Assembly (NCBI RefSeq): GCF_000721235.1
Contig: NZ_JOFH01000010.1
Span: 131,796 to 195,795, forward strand
Source of the DNA: Streptomyces olivaceus
GTDB taxonomy: Bacteria; Actinomycetota; Actinomycetes; Streptomycetales; Streptomycetaceae
DNA length: 64,000 bases
Direction: 5' to 3'
The notes below the pieces were generated by a model. The model was not told the origin of the DNA and searched no databases. It saw nothing but the letters and a program-made list of their open reading frames with translations. The position numbers and the translations under genes are program-made. Below are positions 23,531 through 32,056 of the stretch, in pieces (positions within the stretch are counted from its first letter, which is position 1; each line of letters starts with the position of its first letter).

Positions 23531-24412
23531 ATGGTCAGCGCGTCGCACGAGGCGCTGCACTGGGTCTTCCAGAAGGATCCTGCGCTGCTGACGCGAGCGT
23601 TTCAGAAGGTGCTGCGTGTTCCGTTCCCGGAGCCGCGTGACTTCGCGGTCCTGAACACCGATGTCACGGAGATCGAGCCCGTCGAGCGGCGGGTGGACAC
23701 GTTGATGCGGGTGGAGACGGATGAGGGGGCGTACCTTCTCGTCGTCGAGGCGCAGGGGAAGAAGGACGACGACAAGCGTGCCAGTTGGCCGTATTACCTC
23801 TCGTATCTCTATGCGAAGTATCGGTGTGAGCCGGTGCTGGTGGTCATCACGCAGAGCAGTGCGACAGCCCGCTGGGCGGCGGAGCCCATCCGCAGAGGGC
23901 TGCCCGGCTGGGATTCGCTCACCGTGCGGCCGTTGGTGATCGGCCCGGACAATGTGCCGGTGATCGCGAATGAGCGGGAGGCCGAGCGAGACGTCCCGCT
24001 TGCCGTTCTGTCGGCCATGACGCACGGGCGGGGCGTGAAGGCCGCCGCCATACTGGAACCGTTGGCGTTTGCCCTGCGTACCGTCGACGGCGAGAGCGCG
24101 GCGGTGTTCGGACAGCTCATTGAATCGTGCCTGGGGGACCCCGAGGCCAGAGACCTCTGGAGGGAACTGATGTCGGAGATCCGCTACTTCTTCAACAATC
24201 CGGTGGCCGAGAAGGTCCGTGAGGAAGGTCGGGAGGAGGGCCGGGCCGAGGATCGTTCCGAGATCACGTTGCAGATCCTTGAGTGGCGGGGCATCCCCGT
24301 GTCGAGTGCCGTGCGGGAGCGGGTGCTTGCCTGCACCGACCTGGAGCAGCTCAAGATCTGGTCCCAGCGGGCCATTCAGGTCGCTCGGGCCGAGGACCTG
24401 TTCAGCGGTTGA
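23531..24412 (+). CDS. PD-(D/E)XK nuclease-fold protein of the Rpn-like type
   Basis: A 293-aa protein with AGGAGGGAG 5 nt before ATG. The core has D-T-L-M-R-V, then YLLVVEAQGKKDDDK, the D...E-x-Q/K arrangement of PD-(D/E)XK enzymes, followed by a helix WPYYLSYLYAKY and EPVLVVITQS. The C-terminal charged repeat REEGREEGRAED, often seen in these proteins, is followed by a short helical domain. Members are multi-copy in Streptomyces and related to Rpn/transposase-like families, but the native substrate is unknown. Its last 11 nt overlap the end of the convergent secreted-protein gene. Confidence 0.75.
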   Translation: MVSASHEALHWVFQKDPALLTRAFQKVLRVPFPEPRDFAVLNTDVTEIEPVERRVDTLMRVETDEGAYLLVVEAQGKKDDDKRASWPYYLSYLYAKYRCEPVLVVITQSSATARWAAEPIRRGLPGWDSLTVRPLVIGPDNVPVIANEREAERDVPLAVLSAMTHGRGVKAAAILEPLAFALRTVDGESAAVFGQLIESCLGDPEARDLWRELMSEIRYFFNNPVAEKVREEGREEGRAEDRSEITLQILEWRGIPVSSAVRERVLACTDLEQLKIWSQRAIQVARAEDLFSG

Positions 24413-25511
24413 TGGACTGGATCTCCTGGACGTCCATGTCCTGGGTCGTTTCGAAGGTGCCGTCGGGGAGGTCGCCCTGGGTGTCGCCCGTACCTTCCCA
24501 GGAGATCTTCCAGGTGATCGATGCCTTCAGCTGGTACGGCTTGCCGCCCGAGGCGCGCAGGTAGCGGATTCCGCAGGGCGGGGTCTGGTCGGCCTTGCCC
24601 TTCGTGTACGGCGTGCCGATGGAACCGTCGGCGTTGATCTCGCAGTCGCCCGAGGCGGGGAAGGTCTCGGCGTCGGCCGTGCCGGGCTCCAGGTGGAGGG
24701 CGACGGGTTTCGCGGTCGTCTCCGCCCACAGCCCCGTGTTGGGCAGTTCGGCGCGGACCTTGACGTCCTTGAAGGTGCCGTTGTCCAGCCAGACCCAGGT
24801 GGGCAGGTTCACCTTGGAATTCGTCTGGGGCTTCAACTCGACCTCGGTCTTCGGTACGTCGATCTGGTCGTACGCGTAGGCGGCGAGGGTCTCGGGAGTG
24901 GGGGCGTGCGGGTCGTCCGGGATCGTTCCGGCGTCCTGCCAGAACATCACCCGGCCGCAGTCCCAGGCCTCGGTGTCGTCCTCGTGGCCGTTTCGGACCA
25001 CGCTGCGCCAGAACATTCCGTCCTTGCCGGTGTTGTAGTCCTTGTAGCCCTCGGCCATGGTGTTCTTGGAGGAGTTGAGGTCGAAGTTGTCCTGTTCCTC
25101 GCCCTCCTCGTAGTGATCCACGAAGATGCCCGAGGTCCAGAACTCATGGGCGTTCACAGCGCCCGATCCGCCGTTCTTCTTGAGGTCCGCGACGGCGGCC
25201 TTGAGCTCCTCGGGCGTGAACACCGGCTCGTACCAGCAGACGGGCGGCTCCCAGTTGGGGTCGACCGAGGTCAGGTCCTCCATGGAACCGCTGCCGGTTC
25301 GGCCGTTGGGATAGGTGACTTGAATGCGGGACTGGGAGACCGAGGCCAGCAGGGTGCGGCCGTGGCGGTTCCCCTCGGGACTCTGGTCGGCCGGCGGAGA
25401 CGTGGTGTTGCCGGGGGCCCCGTTTGCGTGGGCCGCAGGGGCCATGCTTCCCAACAATGTGGCCGAGAGAGCGGCGGACGACCAGTACAGAACGCGGCGA
25501 GACATGGTCAT
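24402..25511 (-). CDS. Secreted protein paired with lipoprotein (paralogue of 13714-14757)
   Basis: A 369-aa protein. ATG 25511 lies 8 nt after AGGAG and overlaps the lipoprotein stop (ATGA); ATG 25505 is also possible. The signal peptide is VLYWSSAALSATLLGSMAPAAHA. The mature protein shares WEPPVCWYEPVFTPEEL, DGMFWRSVVRN, KVNLPTWVWLD, PASGDCEINADGSIG, TPPCGIRYLRASG and GDLPDGTF with the protein at 13714-14757. The shared Cys suggest disulfides in an exported domain rich in Trp, Tyr and Gly. The repeated coupling to a lipoprotein of the same family indicates a two-gene functional unit. Function unrecognised. Confidence 0.75.
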   Translation of the reverse strand: MTMSRRVLYWSSAALSATLLGSMAPAAHANGAPGNTTSPPADQSPEGNRHGRTLLASVSQSRIQVTYPNGRTGSGSMEDLTSVDPNWEPPVCWYEPVFTPEELKAAVADLKKNGGSGAVNAHEFWTSGIFVDHYEEGEEQDNFDLNSSKNTMAEGYKDYNTGKDGMFWRSVVRNGHEDDTEAWDCGRVMFWQDAGTIPDDPHAPTPETLAAYAYDQIDVPKTEVELKPQTNSKVNLPTWVWLDNGTFKDVKVRAELPNTGLWAETTAKPVALHLEPGTADAETFPASGDCEINADGSIGTPYTKGKADQTPPCGIRYLRASGGKPYQLKASITWKISWEGTGDTQGDLPDGTFETTQDMDVQEIQSINR

Positions 25512-26173
25512 CCCTGGCACTCCTTCACCCGGCCCTGCACCTCGATCTGCCGTGCCTGCCAGACCTTTGCCGACTGCTCGGACGGGCTCATCAGCAGACT
25601 GAACTTCTGGTAACTGTCCAGGTTCTCGTCGGTGTAATTGACCTTCCCGGTCTTGACTTTCTTGCTGTAGAACTTCGCCTGGTTGCGACAGAAGGTGATG
25701 AGTGTGGACTTGCCTTCACCCACGGGATCGATACTGGCGTTGAAGTAGCGGTCGTTCCCCGTGACCGTCCAGCCGTCCTTCACCCAAGCTTCGATCTGTG
25801 ACTTGGCGTATTTCGCGGCCCCACCTGTCGAGTAGAACTGGTACGCCGGGTCGTTCGGATCCTGCTGCGCGATGCCATGGTCCAGGGCTCGGATGTAGTT
25901 CGCGGCGTCATCAAGTGCCGCGGCCTGTTCCGCGTCCGACGGCTTCTCGAAGTCGAAGACCAGCTTCAGGTCCTCGGGCAGGCTCACGTCCGGGCGGTCC
26001 ACGTCGGACGAACCCGATGCCGAAGGCGACGGCGTGGCACTGCTCGTGCTCGTCTCCGCCCCCTTGATGTCGTCCTGCGACGAGTCGTCGGCTCCGCCGC
26101 CGCAGGCGGTCAGGAGGAGGGCCGCCGTTGCGGTCAAGGTGGCGGCGGTCATGGTGAGGGCGGTGCGGGCCAC
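25508..26173 (-). CDS. Lipoprotein of the four-copy family
   Basis: A 221-aa protein, the same length as the copy at 13049. GTG 26173 follows GGGGGGAA by 6 nt. Lipobox LTAC, Cys24. The mature part is GGGADDSSQDDIKG, then VDRPDVSLPEDLKLVFDFEKPSDAEQ, closely matching the copy at 27244 (DVNRPDVSLPKDLKLVFDFEKPSDAD). It is followed and overlapped by the secreted-protein gene at 24402. Upstream is the first of three near-identical leader repeats. Confidence 0.78.
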   Translation of the reverse strand: MARTALTMTAATLTATAALLLTACGGGADDSSQDDIKGAETSTSSATPSPSASGSSDVDRPDVSLPEDLKLVFDFEKPSDAEQAAALDDAANYIRALDHGIAQQDPNDPAYQFYSTGGAAKYAKSQIEAWVKDGWTVTGNDRYFNASIDPVGEGKSTLITFCRNQAKFYSKKVKTGKVNYTDENLDSYQKFSLLMSPSEQSAKVWQARQIEVQGRVKECQG

Positions 26174-26247
26174 TGGTGTTCCCCCCGGGGTGCGGCGTGT
26201 GCGACAGGGAACGAAGTTATCAGGGGGCGTGCAGGCGCTCTGGCCGG
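26170..26247 (-). repeat. Leader repeat copy 1 (5' region of lipoprotein gene)
   Basis: About 78 bp immediately upstream of and including the GTG start, nearly identical to 27083-27159 and 27873-27948. Shared elements, read on minus, include a CTGATAACTTCGTTCCC stretch, CACACGCCGCACCC and the ribosome site GGGGGAACACCA. It probably contains promoter and leader for each lipoprotein gene. The start of similarity falls within the coding boundary and continues weakly into the signal peptide. Confidence 0.75.
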
Positions 26248-26426
26248 ATTCGGGGCGCGTGTGCGAGGTGTGAAGCGTTGGGGGCGAGGGGTTCACATCC
26301 CTGCTCCTGCTTCCTCTCCCGTACTGGAGCCGGCAAAGGTGTGGGCCGAGAGGGGTGTGTCCGAGGGGTCCGAGGGCGGTCGGTCGCCAGTAACGCGGCG
26401 GTCGTGGGCAGCCCTGCGCCAGGCCC

Positions 26427-27086
26427 TCACTTCGCGCAGCCGCCCCTCTCCGAGCGAACGGTGTCGTTCTGCCACACGCCTTGGCTGCTCTTGCGAAGTG
26501 TGACCTGGTAATACACGTGAGGGTCCATGTACTCGGGGTTCCCCTCGGTCTCGCCGGTCTTACGGTGCTTGGTGTAGGCCTCGCTCTCGTCGGTGCAGTA
26601 GCCGAGGGACGCCGTACTGCCGTCGTCGAGAAGGGTCACCTTCGGATCGAAGACCGGCAGCTTGCCGACGACCGTCACGCTCTTGTCCGTGTACGACTTG
26701 ATCCACTTCTTGCTCTGCGACCGACTGGAACCGGTGTCATAGAAGGCGACGGACTCGCTGTCGGGGTCGTCGGCGGTGATCGCGGCGTATCCCGCCCGCA
26801 GCTCTTCCCTGGCGTCGTCGAGCACGGCCTGCTGCTTGGCGTCGCTGCTTTTCCAGTCCTCGAAGGTCAGTTGAAAGCTGCTTGGAAGCTTGATCACCGG
26901 ACGATCGATGCCGGGACGTGTTGATGGGCTCGGCGATTCCGAAGCCGAAGGCCTTGCCGCCCCCGTCTCTGTCCCGTTGATGTCGTCCTGCGACGAATCG
27001 CCGCTGCCTCCGCCGCAGGCGGTCAGGAGCAGGGCCGCCGTCGCGGTGAAGGTGGCGGCGGTCGTGGTGAGGGTGTTGCGGACCAC
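26427..27086 (-). CDS. Lipoprotein of the four-copy family
   Basis: A 219-aa protein, GTG start at 27086 with GGGGGAACACCA before it, lipobox LTAC (Cys24). After GGGSGDSSQDDINGTETG it diverges from its neighbours: IDRPVIKLPSSFQLTFEDW, then SLGYCTDESEAYTKHRKTGE. The latter is most like the copy at 13049 (TVTYCVDGTDTYPKDRKTGK), with a shared C-terminal GVWQ(N/T)T and a final Cys. No secreted partner follows it. About 250 nt of non-coding sequence, including leader repeat 1, separates it from the next gene. Confidence 0.76.
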   Translation of the reverse strand: MVRNTLTTTAATFTATAALLLTACGGGSGDSSQDDINGTETGAARPSASESPSPSTRPGIDRPVIKLPSSFQLTFEDWKSSDAKQQAVLDDAREELRAGYAAITADDPDSESVAFYDTGSSRSQSKKWIKSYTDKSVTVVGKLPVFDPKVTLLDDGSTASLGYCTDESEAYTKHRKTGETEGNPEYMDPHVYYQVTLRKSSQGVWQNDTVRSERGGCAK

Positions 27087-27159
27087 TGGTGTTCCCCCGG
27101 GTGCGGCGTGTGCGAGAGGGAACGAAGTTATCAGGGGCGCGTGCAGGCGTCCTGGCCGG
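27083..27159 (-). repeat. Leader repeat copy 2 (5' region of lipoprotein gene)
   Basis: About 77 bp, near-identical to the leaders at 26170 and 27873. It differs by one C in the CCCCGGG run, one G in the GGGGGC run and a few substitutions. It carries the GTG ribosome site and the GAACGAAGTTATCAGG block (plus-strand reading). Confidence 0.75.
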
Positions 27160-27243
27160 TTTTCGGGACCGGGTAGGGGCGTGAAGGAGAGGGGTGACAG
27201 GGACAGGCAGTGGAGGAAAGGCGCTGCGCATGGCCGGAGGCGA

Positions 27244-27876
27244 TCAGCTCCGACAGGCGTCGGACTTCCCCTCCACGGTGATCTGTTGGGCGTGCCACAC
27301 GGACGAACCCTCCTGGGGCGCCATGAGGAGGCTGAACTTCTGGTAACTTGCCGGGCTTTCCTCAGTTCGGTGGACCTTGCCGGTCTTCACTTCCTTGCCG
27401 TAGGCCTGGGACTGGTCCTCGCAGAACGTGACGACGATCGACTCCCCCTCGTCCGTGGGGCTGGTTCCGGCCTGGTAGTACCGGTCCTTGCCTGTCAGGG
27501 TCCAGCCGCCGTCCACGTACTCCTGAATCTGCGACTTGGCGTAGCGGGCGGCTCCGGCTGCCGAGTAGAAGCCGTACGCGGGGTCCTTCGCGTCCTGCTC
27601 GGTGATGCCGTGGTTCAGCGCTCTGATGTAGTTCGCGGCGTCGTTCAGGGCGGCAGCGGAGTCCGCGTCCGACGGTTTCTCGAAGTCGAAGACCAGCTTG
27701 AGGTCCTTGGGCAGGCTGACGTCCGGCCGGTTCACGTCGGCCGTACGCGACGGCGGGGGCGAAGACGACGGGCCGCTCACTCCCTCGGTGTCGCCTCCTG
27801 AGCCGCAGGCGGTCAGGAGCAGGGTCGCCGCCGCGATGAGGGTGATGGCGGTCGTGGTGAGGGTGTAGCGGGCCAC
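27244..27876 (-). CDS. Lipoprotein of the four-copy family
   Basis: A 210-aa protein, GTG 27876, lipobox LTAC (Cys24). The open frame extends upstream, but the leader repeat and the signal peptide fix the start. The linker is GSGGDTEGVSGPSSSPPP. The mature domain DVNRPDVSLPKDLKLVFDFEK, NYIRALNHGI, YGFYSAAGAARYAKSQI and SYQKFSLLMAPQE is close to the copy at 25508, so the two arose by a recent tandem duplication. It stands alone without a secreted partner and is divergent from the LysM gene at 28151. Confidence 0.78.
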   Translation of the reverse strand: MARYTLTTTAITLIAAATLLLTACGSGGDTEGVSGPSSSPPPSRTADVNRPDVSLPKDLKLVFDFEKPSDADSAAALNDAANYIRALNHGITEQDAKDPAYGFYSAAGAARYAKSQIQEYVDGGWTLTGKDRYYQAGTSPTDEGESIVVTFCEDQSQAYGKEVKTGKVHRTEESPASYQKFSLLMAPQEGSSVWHAQQITVEGKSDACRS

Positions 27877-27948
27877 TGGTGTTCCCCCGGGTGCGGCGTG
27901 TGCGAGAGGGAACGAAGTTATCAGGGGGCATGCAGGCGCTCTGGCCGG
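27873..27948 (-). repeat. Leader repeat copy 3 (5' region of lipoprotein gene)
   Basis: About 76 bp, near-identical to the leaders at 26170 and 27083, including GTGCGGCGTGTGCGAGAGGG and AACGAAGTTATCAGGGGGC in plus-strand reading. It supplies the start and ribosome site of the lipoprotein at 27244. Confidence 0.75.
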
Positions 27949-28150
27949 TTTTTGGTGATTGTGTGCGGGGCTGAAGGGGAGATTGGCATGGGCGGGTGAA
28001 GGGGGATCAAGCGGGCGGCAGTTGTGAGGTGGTCCGTTCCCGGGCCTTCGTCGCTGTCGGTCGGAGTCCATAAGATCTCTGTAGGCTCAGCACGCCCCGC
28101 ATACCGGACGCCCCCACGGCCTCCGCCGCCCACGACCCAGGACTCCGCCC

Positions 28151-31100
28151 ATGCCGCGACGCCGCACATCAAGCTCCTCAAGCTCGTCGGCGCCTTCGGC
28201 AGCGCCCTCGGCACCTTCGTCTTCCTCTTCCTCGTCTTCCCCGACACCGAGGAACCGCACGCCTCAGCCCGTGCGGGTGCGGCGGCGGTCGTTCGGGGAC
28301 TTCGTCAAGGCGTTCTTCGCCTTCGTCGCGCTGGCGGGGCTCGTGGCGGGGGTGCCGGTCGCGTTGGCGCTGACCGTCGGGTGGCCGCTGCCCGGCGGTG
28401 CGCCCAGTCTCGACTGGCTGCAGCGTGAGATCACCGTAGAGACCTTCCTGCACATCCTCACCGTCATCGTCTGGCTCGCGTGGGCGCAGTTCACCGCCTG
28501 CGTGCTCGTCGAGGTCAAGGCCGCGCTGTCCGGCGCCGGGGTGCCGGGACGGGTGCCCGGGTCCGGGCCCAGTCAGCTGCTGGCTCGGCAGCTCGTCGCC
28601 GCGCTGCTGCTCGTCGGCGCCACCGCGGCGAGCCTCACGCCGGGGCTGTCGCAGCTCGGGCAGAGCCTGGAGGGGAACCAGAGGCCGGCCGTCGCCGCCG
28701 CGCAGCAGACGCCGGGGCTCTTCGCCCAGCAGCAGGAGCAGGCCGCCGCCACGGCCGGTGCCCTCGCCGAGCAGGCCGGACAGGCGGAGCAGGCGGCGGC
28801 GCGGGCCGACGGAGGCGGTTCCGCGGCGCACGGGGACACGAAGTACTACCGGATCCAGCCGCCCGAGGGACGTCACCACGACTCGCTGTGGGAGGTGGCC
28901 GAACGGCACCTCGGGGACGGGCGGCGGTACAAGGAGATCTTCGAGCTCAACAAGGACCGGGTGCAGCCGGACGGGTCCCGGTTGTCCGAGGCCTCGCTCA
29001 TCCGGCCGGGCTGGATCATGGAGATGCCCGGCGACGCGCGCGGCGGCGAGCTGGTGGAGATGCCCGACGAGGCGCCCAACGTCTCCGAGCAGGTGCAGCA
29101 GCAGATCAGTGACTACGCCCGGAGCGGGGATCACGCGCAGGGGGGCGGTCACGCCGGTGGCGGGAGTGGTGACGCGCGGGTGTCTCTGCCCGAGCAGCGG
29201 CCCGCGCCCGCGACGCCCGCGCCCGCTCCGAGCGCCGGGCAGGACCACGCGACCCCCGCCGCCGGACAGGCCGGGGCCTCCTTCGGGCTGCCCGAGGCCC
29301 TCCTCGCCGCGCCTCTCCTGGCCGCCGGGCTCCTCGGGGCCCTCGGCCGGCGGCGCCGGCAGGCGTTGTGGCAGTCGGCGCTCGGGGCCGTCGGCGGGCG
29401 GCGCGGTATGGAGCCGCCCACGCCGACCGGCGACGCCCAGGACGTCCAGGACGCGCTGCTCGTCGGCGCCGACCCCGACGGTGTACGCCTGCTGGACCGT
29501 TCGCTGCGCGGGCTGGCCGCGTCGCTCGCCGCCGAGTCGCGCGCGCTGCCCGTCGTCTACGCGGCCTGGATGAGCGGCGACGGCGACCTGCACCTCCAGC
29601 TCGCCCAGCCCGCCGGGAAGCCGCCCGCGCCCTGGCAGCTCGGGCAGGACCAGACCTTCTGGATGCTGACCCGCGCCGATGCCGAGCGGTACGAGGAGGC
29701 CGAGACGGCCGCTCCCTACCCGGGGCTCGTCAGCCTCGGCACCATGGACGACTCCCGGCTGCTGCTCAACCTGGAGGCCGTGCCCGGCATCGTCTCGCTC
29801 AGCGGCACCGAGGCCGACCGGGCCGCCGTGTTCGCGTCGGTCGCCGCCGAACTGGCCACCAACGGATGGTCGGACCGTATGACCATCACCCTTGTCGGGT
29901 TCGGGGACGACCTCACGCCGCTCGCGCCCAACCGGATCCGCCATCTCGACGGGTTCGAGGACCTCTTCGAGACCATGTCCGCCGAGACCCGGCAGCGGCG
30001 CGGCGCGCTCGGGGCCGCCGGGCACGACTCCGTGCTCACCGGCCGCACCGGGCCCGCCCAGCACACGCGCTGGGCCCCGCACCTCGTCCTGCTCGCCGCC
30101 CAGCCGTCCGACGAGGAGGCGCTGCGGCTCGCCGAACTCGCCGCCGACGCCGGCCGGCTCGGCATCGGCTACCTCGTCGGGACCGGCGGCACCGATCTGC
30201 CCGGTGCCGCCTGGGAGATGGAGATCACCGGACAGGGCCGGCTGCTCGCGCCGCTGCTGGGCCTGGAACTGGACGCCCAGTTGCTGCCGGTCGCCCAGCA
30301 GCGGGCCGTCGTCGAGCTGTTCAGCGACACCGACCCCGAGCACGGGTCCGACGGCTCCGGCGGCTCCGGCAACAGGCCGCCGTTCCTCGTCGACGTCAGC
30401 GAGCAGGGGCGGCCCGCGGTCTACGCCCGGCTCGTCGGGACGTACGAGATCATCGGCCTGGACGCGCCCGACGGTGACCGCAGCGCCCAGCTCCACGAGG
30501 CGCTCGCGCTGCTCCTGCTGCACCGCGAGGGCGTCCACCCGCGCGTGCTCTCCTCCGCGCTGTGGCCGCGCGGCGTCACCGAGGACGTGCGCGACGCGCT
30601 CCTCGACCGGCTGCGGACCTGGCTCGGCACCGACCCCGACGGCGGCGCCCGGCTGCGTACCGACGCCACCGGACGGCTCACCCTGGCCCGGTCCGTCGTC
30701 TCCGACCTCGACGTACTGCGCTCCCTCTACTACGAGGCCACCCAGGGCCGGGGCGCCGGCAGCCGCCAGGTGCGCGGACGGCTGCTCACCGACGCGCTGG
30801 TGCTGGTGCGCGGGCCGCTGCTCGCCGACCGGCCCGAGGGCCGCTACCGCTGGCTCACCCACGAGATCATCGACGCCCAGCTCCCGCTCCTCGTCGCGGA
30901 CACCGGGCTGGCGCTCTGCGAGTTCCACCTGGAGAGGGACCGCGCGGAGAAGGCCATCGAGGCGCTGAACGCCGCCCTGCGCACCGCCCCCGCCGACGAG
31001 CGGCTGTGGCACGAGCTGCTGCGCGCCACGCACGCCACCGACGACACCGACCGGCTGCGCGCCCTCGCCGCCGACCTGATCGGCCGCAGCGGCGCGCGCG

Positions 31101-31177
31101 GTCTGCCGCCGCGCACCGAGGCGCTGCTCGACGAACTCCTGCCGACCTGGCGCGACGGCGCCGCGGCGGCGGGCTGA
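28151..31177 (+). CDS. LysM, winged-helix and BTAD domain membrane protein
   Basis: A 1008-aa protein. A Ser-rich N-terminus (residues 7-31) is followed by helices at about 48-78, 98-122 and 143-163. A LysM domain sits at about 231-292 (YYRIQPPEGRHHDSLWEVAERHLG ... IRPGWIMEMP). A Pro-rich stretch and two further hydrophobic segments (about 376-400) precede a long cytoplasmic part. That ends in an OmpR-like winged helix (about 780-855, LLHREGVHPRVLSSALWPRG) and a bacterial transcriptional activator domain of TPR type (about 853-985). A wall-binding domain joined to a SARP-like regulator tail suggests envelope sensing or a scaffold. Such genes lie beside Tad loci in Streptomyces. The prepilin peptidase gene follows after 14 nt. 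Confidence 0.82.
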   Translation: MPRRRTSSSSSSSAPSAAPSAPSSSSSSSSPTPRNRTPQPVRVRRRSFGDFVKAFFAFVALAGLVAGVPVALALTVGWPLPGGAPSLDWLQREITVETFLHILTVIVWLAWAQFTACVLVEVKAALSGAGVPGRVPGSGPSQLLARQLVAALLLVGATAASLTPGLSQLGQSLEGNQRPAVAAAQQTPGLFAQQQEQAAATAGALAEQAGQAEQAAARADGGGSAAHGDTKYYRIQPPEGRHHDSLWEVAERHLGDGRRYKEIFELNKDRVQPDGSRLSEASLIRPGWIMEMPGDARGGELVEMPDEAPNVSEQVQQQISDYARSGDHAQGGGHAGGGSGDARVSLPEQRPAPATPAPAPSAGQDHATPAAGQAGASFGLPEALLAAPLLAAGLLGALGRRRRQALWQSALGAVGGRRGMEPPTPTGDAQDVQDALLVGADPDGVRLLDRSLRGLAASLAAESRALPVVYAAWMSGDGDLHLQLAQPAGKPPAPWQLGQDQTFWMLTRADAERYEEAETAAPYPGLVSLGTMDDSRLLLNLEAVPGIVSLSGTEADRAAVFASVAAELATNGWSDRMTITLVGFGDDLTPLAPNRIRHLDGFEDLFETMSAETRQRRGALGAAGHDSVLTGRTGPAQHTRWAPHLVLLAAQPSDEEALRLAELAADAGRLGIGYLVGTGGTDLPGAAWEMEITGQGRLLAPLLGLELDAQLLPVAQQRAVVELFSDTDPEHGSDGSGGSGNRPPFLVDVSEQGRPAVYARLVGTYEIIGLDAPDGDRSAQLHEALALLLLHREGVHPRVLSSALWPRGVTEDVRDALLDRLRTWLGTDPDGGARLRTDATGRLTLARSVVSDLDVLRSLYYEATQGRGAGSRQVRGRLLTDALVLVRGPLLADRPEGRYRWLTHEIIDAQLPLLVADTGLALCEFHLERDRAEKAIEALNAALRTAPADERLWHELLRATHATDDTDRLRALAADLIGRSGARGLPPRTEALLDELLPTWRDGAAAAG

Positions 31178-31191
31178 CCTCGGGCCGCCGG

Positions 31192-31947
31192 ATGGGTCCC
31201 GGTCTCGGGGTGGACCTCGATCTCCTGGTCGTTCTCGTCGCCGCGCTCTGGGGCGCGGGGGCGGGCGCGCTGCTGCCCCGCGCCGTCTACCGGTTCGCCG
31301 CCCCGTCCGGGGAGGCCTGGCGCGAACGGTGCCCGAGGGAGCACCCGGTGCGCGGCTGGCTCGGACGGGCCCGCTGCGCGCAGTGCACGGGCGAGCGGCA
31401 GGCATACGGTCCCGGTGCGGGCCTGCTCGCCGCCGTCACCGCCGTCGTCTGCGTCGCCCTCGCCGGTGCCACCGGTGCCCGGCCCGAGGTCGCCGTCTGG
31501 CTGCTGCTCGCCCCGGTGGGCGTGCTCCTCGCCGCTGTCGACCTGCGGGTACGGCGGCTGCCCGACCCCCTCACCCTGCCGCTCGCCGGCGCCGCGCTCG
31601 TCCTGCTCGGGCTCACCGCGCTCGTGCCCGAGCACGCGGGGGAGTGGACCACCGCCCTGCTGGGCTCCCTCGCCCTGGGCGCCGGCTACCTCGTGCTGTT
31701 CCTCATCAACCCGGCCGGCATGGGCTTCGGCGACGTGAAGCTGGCCCTCGGCGCCGGTGCCGTCCTCGGCTGGTACGGCTGGCCCACGCTGATACTGGGC
31801 ACCTTCGCCGGGTTCCTGCTCGGCGCGTTCTACGGCGGAGTCCTCCTCGTCACCCGGCGGGCGGGGCGCAAGACGGCGATCCCGTTCGGGCCGTTCCTCA
31901 TCGCGGGCGCCTTCCTCGGCCTCCTGGTCGGCGCCTTCACTGCTTGA
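31192..31947 (+). CDS. A24 family prepilin peptidase
   Basis: A 251-aa integral membrane aspartyl protease. The catalytic motifs are both present: AAVDLRVRRLPDPLTLP (first Asp) and PAGMGFGDVKLALG (GxGD). About seven hydrophobic segments are seen. Near the N-terminus, RERCPREHPVRGWLGRARCAQC keeps three Cys, a remnant of the zinc/methyltransferase part of longer PilD enzymes. It should cleave the Flp pilin and pseudopilins encoded at 11248-12479, and it lies about 18 kb from them. It starts at ATG 31192, in the same orientation as the LysM gene. Confidence 0.9.
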   Translation: MGPGLGVDLDLLVVLVAALWGAGAGALLPRAVYRFAAPSGEAWRERCPREHPVRGWLGRARCAQCTGERQAYGPGAGLLAAVTAVVCVALAGATGARPEVAVWLLLAPVGVLLAAVDLRVRRLPDPLTLPLAGAALVLLGLTALVPEHAGEWTTALLGSLALGAGYLVLFLINPAGMGFGDVKLALGAGAVLGWYGWPTLILGTFAGFLLGAFYGGVLLVTRRAGRKTAIPFGPFLIAGAFLGLLVGAFTA

Positions 31948-32056
31948 GACGTGCCTGGTCGGTGCCTGCGCGGCCTGCGCACGAGGCCGCGGAAGGGCTG
32001 GCGTACGCTGGTCGGGTCCGTCCACAACCCTTACGAACCTTGCGAAAGGGACGCCG

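Noticed and set aside
28178..31405. A 1075-codon minus-strand open frame opposite the LysM gene
   Set aside because: Low-complexity Gly/Arg-rich translation typical of the antisense of high-GC coding DNA; no domains, while the plus strand encodes clear LysM and BTAD domains.
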